This document shows positions 31,376-36,214 of a DNA stretch of 36,214 bases, piece after piece. Source of the DNA: Neisseria elongata subsp. elongata. GTDB taxonomy: Bacteria; Pseudomonadota; Gammaproteobacteria; Burkholderiales; Neisseriaceae. The position numbers and the translations under genes are program-made. The stretch lies in contig NZ_FOPS01000017.1 of NCBI RefSeq assembly GCF_900113545.1, positions 1 to 36,214 of the forward strand. Direction: 5' to 3'. A model generated the notes under the pieces. It had not been told where the DNA came from. It saw only the letters and a list, made by a program, of their open reading frames with translations, and did not search any database. Within the stretch, counting starts at the first letter, position 1. Each line of letters starts with the position of its first letter.

Positions 31376-34300
31376 ATGAATAAGGTTTATCGTACTGTTT
31401 TTAATGAAAAAACAAACACATGGGTTGCGGTTGCGGAGACTGCTAAGGCTCATGGTAAATCAGGGCGCAGTGGTGATGTGGTTACTGCTGTGGCAGATGG
31501 TATTTTGTTAAATAAAAAAGTGCTGGCTGTTTCTGCTGCTGTTGCAGCTGCTTTGGTGTCCCAGCCTGCCATGGCAGATAATGCTCGCATTGAGAATGGC
31601 TCTGCTCAATGGACCATTGCTATTAGCCCAAGTGATAGTACTGCGGGGAATGGTGGTGCTAAAGCTACAGGCAAAACTTCGATCGCAGCTGGTTGGGACG
31701 CTAAGGCCGACGGAGAAAATTCAATTGCGGTGGGTTACGGTGCATCAACAGAGACTAACTCGGCAACTTACTACCGAATACAAAATGTTCCTGATAAGAC
31801 AATGAATAATATCGCGATTGGTAAGCAAGCCAGATCGGGCGGGTTGCAGACGATTGCATTTGGTCCTGAGTCAGTAGCTTCTAAATCACAGTCCATTGCT
31901 TTCGGTTTTGATGCTCAGGCTACGGGAGATCAGTCTGTAGCACTTGGTGCAAATACTCGTTCAGTAGGCGATTCTTCAATTGCCATTGGTGGTGATGATT
32001 TGGATTCGGTAGCATCCACAGTGTATCGAGTGACTTCTCCATCTGCTGATAATGATGCGTATAACGATACGGCACTGGCCAAACAATATCGAACCTTAAC
32101 GGGGCAAAACTTGGTTAATTTTACGCCCGGTAATCGCTATATCGGCACATCTACTGGTCAAGCAGGGGTTGCTGTAGGCGTTTCTGCTAAGGCGGCAGAT
32201 TTATCGACGGCAGTGGGTGCAAAATCCCATGCAACGGGTGAACATTCGGTTGCATTTGGTGTGGGGGCGAATGCCAGTTTGAAAAATGCTGTCGCTCTGG
32301 GTGCAGGTAGTTCAACTAAAACAAATGCCACTGATGTGAAATCTGCTACCGTTGGTTCAATCACTTATGGCAGCGCGGCCACTCCGTTTGCCGGTAGCGG
32401 TCAGGTGATTGATGGTGACCAGGTATCTGTCGGTTCGACTGGATACGAACGTCAAATTAAACATGTTGCTCCAGGTGAAATTACCGCCGCCAGTACTGAT
32501 GCTATTAATGGTAGTCAGTTGTTCTATGTGGCCAAAGGGCTGCAAGAGCAAATTTCAAATCCTGCTTTTGCTACGCACTATTATAGTGTTAAAGGCAATA
32601 GTTCAGCAGATGGTAATTATAATAATGATGGCGCTACTGGTGATAAAGCCTTGGCAGCCGGAGTGAATGCCTCTGCAAAAACGAATAATTCTATTGCAAT
32701 AGGTACTAATGCTTCTGTTGAGTCAGGGACAGCAACATCTGCTTCTGGTACAACTACTGGAGTAGGATCAGTAGCTGTTGGTGCGGATAGTTCAGCTAAA
32801 GGTACTAATGCGGCGGCGTTTGGTCAGAAATCTGAAGCTTTCGGGCAAAACTCTTTAGCTGCCGGACAAGATTCTCATGCTACCGGAAAATCTTCTGTTG
32901 CGATAGGCGATGGTGCGAAAGCCAGTGAAGGCCAAGCAACAGCAGTGGGTGTCGGTACAAATGCGTCAGCAGGAGGAGCCAGTGCTTATGGTTATTTAAC
33001 TCAAGCATCTGGATATCTCAGTACGGCTATTGGTAACCAAGCTAACGCAAAAGGAGCCCATTCAGTTGCTATAAGTAAGGCTGTTGCTGCAGAGGAAAAT
33101 ACGATTGCGATTGGTAATAATGCTACTGCAAACAGTATTGGATCTGTTTCAATTGGACGCAATGCATCAGCTACAGGGCAGAATAGCGTTGTTGTTGGTA
33201 CAAGTAATACTTCTTCTGCCAATAATGCCGTAGTTGTGGGTACAAGTAGCCAGGCTACTAAAGAAAATACGATTGCGATTGGTAATAAGGCTGTTGCCTA
33301 TAACACGGGTAATATTGTTTTGGGTACCAATAGCGGAAAAATCAATGATGCAAACAATATTGCCAATGTTGGTGCCGATAGCATTCTTATTGGTGCGAAT
33401 GCGGGTACGGATTCTTATGGCAATGCCCATCAAGTAGCTGTAGGTTTCAATACGGGTAGATACGTTTCAGGTACTGGTAATGTGGCAATTGGTGATAATG
33501 CTGGTTCTGGGACAAGTGCTGATAGATTAACTGCAAGTAATACCGTAGCTTTAGGTACAAGTGCTAAAGCTTCCAAAAATGATGCTGTTGCGATTGGTAA
33601 TAATACTACAGCCGTGGTGCAAGGAGCCGTTGCTTTAGGTAATAAATCAGTTGCCTCTACCGCTGCTGGTGTAACAGGTGCTGATCCACTTAACGCAGTT
33701 ACAGCCAAAAATAATGCTACATGGACTTCTACAGCAGCAGCGGTTTCTGTTGGAGATACCGCAAACAACATAACTCGTCAAATTGTAGGGGTTGCTGCAG
33801 GTAAAGAAGATACAGATGCAGTAAACGTTGCTCAATTGAAAGCAGTAGCCAGCAAGATCACTTCTTCTGCTGCTACGCACTACTATAGTGTTAATGGTAG
33901 TGGCCCTACTGATGGTAACTATAATAATGATGGTGCCACTGGAACGCATGCCTTGGCTGCTGGTGTTGGTGCACTTGCTGCAGGAGAACATGCTGTTGCT
34001 GTAGGTTCTGATACCAATGCGTCAGCAAATGGCGCGATTGCAATTGGTAATACAGCAACAGCACAGGGTCTAGATGCTATGGCAATTGGTAAAGCCAGCA
34101 GTGCAGATGCGAAAGATGCAACCGCTGTAGGTAATACAGCTGTGGCTAAAAAAGAAGGAGCTACTGCGATAGGTACCAATGCTCAGGCGCCAGAAAAATA
34201 TGCTACTGCTGTTGGTACTGGCTCTAAAGCTTTAAGTGGTGCAAGTTCAGCTTTTGGTAATGATGCCAATGCCGGTGGCTGGGCAGCTGTTGCTGTAGGT

Positions 34301-36214
34301 AGAGGCTCTGCTGCTGCTGGAGCTTCCGCCGTTGCTGTTGGTGAAGATGCTTCTGCTGCAGGTAAAAATGCGGTTGCAGTGGGTGCTAAATCAAATGCAT
34401 CTAATGATGGTGCAACTGCGGTTGGTCATAATACTCAGGCAACGAATGCTTCAACTGCGTTGGGCGATGGTTCACAAGCCACAGGGTTGAATGCAACTGC
34501 TTTAGGTTGGAATGCCAATGCAGCAGGTCGTGCAGACGTTTATATAGGCAAACGAGCTGGCTCAGGCACAAATAACGTTGACAATTTTGATAATGTCGGT
34601 ATTGGTGAGAGTGCGGTAAAAGATGCTGGCAGTGCCACCAAGGCAGTAACTAATGTTGTTGGTATTGGTACTGGTGCGGCCGAAGGTATTCAAGCCAGTC
34701 ACAATATTGCTATTGGTGCTTATGCTAATGGTACTCAATCTGGCAATCCTGCCGTAACAACAGACAATAACATAGCTCTTGGACAAAGGGCTTACGCTAC
34801 TGGTGGTACTGCAGGCAATGCCATCGCCATCGGTAATCGTTCAAAATCCGAGGGTAGTGCGGCTGTAGCTGTTGGTGCATTAGCTAATGCACAAGGAGCT
34901 CAAGCGGTAGCTATTGGACAAAATACAGTTGCCCAGGGTGCTGGTTCAATTGTTCTTGGTGGATCTCAAAGTGCTCCTAGTGCTGCTAAGGCTACTGGTT
35001 CGCAAGGAATTGCTATTGGTCAACAAAGTGCTTCTACTGCGACTAAAGGTATTGCCATAGGGGTTGGTGCTCAGGCAAACCATGTCAATGGTGTTGCTTT
35101 GGGTTCTGATTCTGAAACAGCTGCTGCGGTTCCCACTACTAATGCCACCATCAATGGTGTAACTTACAGTGGTTTTGCAGGAACTGCTCCTACTTCAACA
35201 GTGAGTATTGGCAAGTCTGGTGGTGAGCGTACATTAACCAATGTAGCTGCTGGTCGTATTACTGACACCAGTACAGATGCCATCAACGGCAGTCAGTTGT
35301 ACTCTGTTGTAAATGGTTTGGGTTTTGATGTGAATGCCGATAATGACGCTGCTAAAACTCACAAGTTAGGTAAAGAGTTGGCTATTGTTGCAGGCAATAC
35401 TGCAGAAGCTACGTCTACCAGCAATCTGAAAACCGAAGTTACCCAAGATGCTGCGACTGGCAAAACGACTGTTACTGTCAGCATGAAAGAGGCTCCGAAC
35501 TTTACCAGTGTAACCACTACTGATGCGGCGGGTAACAAAACCGTTACCAACGGCAGCGGTGTAACTATTACTCCGGCATCCGGCAATCCTGTCAGCCTGA
35601 CCACAGGCGGTTTGAACAACGGCGGCAACAAGATTACCAATGTTGCCGAGGGTGCCGCTGGTACTGATGCGGTTAATGTAGATCAGCTTAAAGCAGCCAA
35701 AGCTGCTGCTACTACTAAAGTAAAAGCAGGTGATGGTATCAGTGTTAACGATGTGCGAAATGCAGACGGTAGCACCACATACACTGTAGCAGCCGATACT
35801 ACCCCGCTAACCGTAGTTAATGGTAAAGTAACCCCGCCAGCGGAGGAGGATGCAGGTAAATTAGTTACGGCTGGAGATATTGCTAAAACCATCAACAACA
35901 GCGGCTTCCAAGCCACAGCGGGCGGTAATTTAGCTAGCGGCAGCAACGCTACACCTACCACCGTTAAGCCTGGTCAGAAAGTAACCTTTGCAGCCGGTAA
36001 CGGATTGACTGTAAAACAAGATATAGACAATGCCAGCGGCAACCAAACGTACACCTATGCATTGGATGCCCAATCTGTGGTTCAAGATGCCCAAACCCCA
36101 GTTGTGTACACCAAAGCTGACGGCAGCAAAGTGTACAAACAGCCGGACGGCAAATTCTATGACGCACCGACAGGTGGCAACGAAGTTCCAGCCGGTGACG
36201 TGATTGCCAGCATG
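31376..36214 (+). CDS. trimeric autotransporter adhesin (YadA/Hia-like), 3' end outside the window
   Basis: This open frame runs 1613 codons to the window edge without a stop. It starts with the extended signal peptide region MNKVYRTVFNEKTNTWVAVAE (ESPR) and a signal core ending in SQPAMA, about residue 66. Long head stretches of YadA-type repeats (SIAIG, SVAVG, ATAVG and similar, about every 14 residues) alternate with neck motifs near 358-384, 801-830, 1284-1312 and 1419-1440 (DTDAVNVAQLK or STDAINGSQL). The unit THYYSV to DGNYNNDGATG occurs twice (residues 400 and 834). From about 1310 the stalk follows, with GFQATAGGN and YTYALDA segments like Hia/NhhA. The membrane anchor is not in the window. 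GAAAGGA precedes the ATG. Codon use (GGT, GCT) and lower GC differ from the neighbouring genes. Confidence 0.95.
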   Translation, partial: MNKVYRTVFNEKTNTWVAVAETAKAHGKSGRSGDVVTAVADGILLNKKVLAVSAAVAAALVSQPAMADNARIENGSAQWTIAISPSDSTAGNGGAKATGKTSIAAGWDAKADGENSIAVGYGASTETNSATYYRIQNVPDKTMNNIAIGKQARSGGLQTIAFGPESVASKSQSIAFGFDAQATGDQSVALGANTRSVGDSSIAIGGDDLDSVASTVYRVTSPSADNDAYNDTALAKQYRTLTGQNLVNFTPGNRYIGTSTGQAGVAVGVSAKAADLSTAVGAKSHATGEHSVAFGVGANASLKNAVALGAGSSTKTNATDVKSATVGSITYGSAATPFAGSGQVIDGDQVSVGSTGYERQIKHVAPGEITAASTDAINGSQLFYVAKGLQEQISNPAFATHYYSVKGNSSADGNYNNDGATGDKALAAGVNASAKTNNSIAIGTNASVESGTATSASGTTTGVGSVAVGADSSAKGTNAAAFGQKSEAFGQNSLAAGQDSHATGKSSVAIGDGAKASEGQATAVGVGTNASAGGASAYGYLTQASGYLSTAIGNQANAKGAHSVAISKAVAAEENTIAIGNNATANSIGSVSIGRNASATGQNSVVVGTSNTSSANNAVVVGTSSQATKENTIAIGNKAVAYNTGNIVLGTNSGKINDANNIANVGADSILIGANAGTDSYGNAHQVAVGFNTGRYVSGTGNVAIGDNAGSGTSADRLTASNTVALGTSAKASKNDAVAIGNNTTAVVQGAVALGNKSVASTAAGVTGADPLNAVTAKNNATWTSTAAAVSVGDTANNITRQIVGVAAGKEDTDAVNVAQLKAVASKITSSAATHYYSVNGSGPTDGNYNNDGATGTHALAAGVGALAAGEHAVAVGSDTNASANGAIAIGNTATAQGLDAMAIGKASSADAKDATAVGNTAVAKKEGATAIGTNAQAPEKYATAVGTGSKALSGASSAFGNDANAGGWAAVAVGRGSAAAGASAVAVGEDASAAGKNAVAVGAKSNASNDGATAVGHNTQATNASTALGDGSQATGLNATALGWNANAAGRADVYIGKRAGSGTNNVDNFDNVGIGESAVKDAGSATKAVTNVVGIGTGAAEGIQASHNIAIGAYANGTQSGNPAVTTDNNIALGQRAYATGGTAGNAIAIGNRSKSEGSAAVAVGALANAQGAQAVAIGQNTVAQGAGSIVLGGSQSAPSAAKATGSQGIAIGQQSASTATKGIAIGVGAQANHVNGVALGSDSETAAAVPTTNATINGVTYSGFAGTAPTSTVSIGKSGGERTLTNVAAGRITDTSTDAINGSQLYSVVNGLGFDVNADNDAAKTHKLGKELAIVAGNTAEATSTSNLKTEVTQDAATGKTTVTVSMKEAPNFTSVTTTDAAGNKTVTNGSGVTITPASGNPVSLTTGGLNNGGNKITNVAEGAAGTDAVNVDQLKAAKAAATTKVKAGDGISVNDVRNADGSTTYTVAADTTPLTVVNGKVTPPAEEDAGKLVTAGDIAKTINNSGFQATAGGNLASGSNATPTTVKPGQKVTFAAGNGLTVKQDIDNASGNQTYTYALDAQSVVQDAQTPVVYTKADGSKVYKQPDGKFYDAPTGGNEVPAGDVIASM

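Noticed and set aside
31542-36167. Several short frames inside the adhesin on both strands
   Set aside because: All are shadows of the single open frame from 31376, which has ESPR, signal peptide and neck motifs in register.

Overview
The window is a chromosomal segment of a Neisseria, most likely a commensal species. The main evidence is dozens of copies of the 12-base DNA uptake sequence AGGCCGTCTGAA, often as inverted pairs forming terminator hairpins. The AG- rather than AT- prefix is the dialect of many commensal Neisseria, not of N. meningitidis or N. gonorrhoeae. The gene set agrees: lptD-surA with a divergent amgK, a lipid A acyltransferase of the Neisseria LpxL2 type, ppk, yggX, mnmE and dnaE. 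Most of the window is GC-rich housekeeping DNA. AT-rich exceptions lie at 25.26-25.69 kb and from 30.94 kb to the end. No tRNA, rRNA, insertion sequence, prophage or CRISPR array was seen.

Layout. 0.4-6.2 kb (minus strand): murU, mnmE and dnaE. 6.4-7.5 kb (minus): a small sulfur-stress operon (YgaP-like membrane domain, YgaP-like rhodanese, ArsR-family regulator with the two cysteines expected of a persulfide sensor). 7.7-8.2 kb: a secreted protein of unknown role. 8.4-13.5 kb (plus): S4 RNA-binding protein, oxidoreductase-like mini-protein, membrane desaturase, a fused PAP2/phytoene-synthase-like protein, a BioC-like methyltransferase and a patatin lipoprotein. 13.7-18.3 kb (plus): PIN/NYN-like protein, divergent NRAMP-like transporter, lpxL and an unknown gene. 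18.6-23.4 kb: amgK diverging from lptD-surA, then a DUF3079 protein.

23.6-25.2 kb (minus): a tightly coupled three-gene operon of roadblock/LC7 protein, Aer-like PAS protein and cytoplasmic PhnD-like binding protein. A perfect FNR box lies upstream in an AT-rich region that also holds palindromes and a candidate structured RNA. 26.0-28.0 kb: ppk. 28.3-30.9 kb: an A1S_2505-type gene, yggX, and a LysR regulator diverging from a nitroreductase gene. 31.4 kb to the end: the first 1613 codons of a giant trimeric autotransporter adhesin, preceded by a textbook sigma-54 promoter.

Connections. AmgK and MurU are successive steps of cell-wall sugar recycling but are encoded 17.5 kb apart. LptD, SurA and LpxL all serve outer-membrane and LOS assembly. 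The desaturase and PAP2/phytoene-synthase genes overlap by four bases and probably act together on an isoprenoid or other membrane lipid. The strongest candidates for undescribed biology are the PAP2-prenyl-synthase fusion with its desaturase, the LC7-PAS-PhnD operon, the candidate structured RNA near 25.7 kb, the sigma-54-driven adhesin, and a DUS-linked repeat that has entered a coding sequence.
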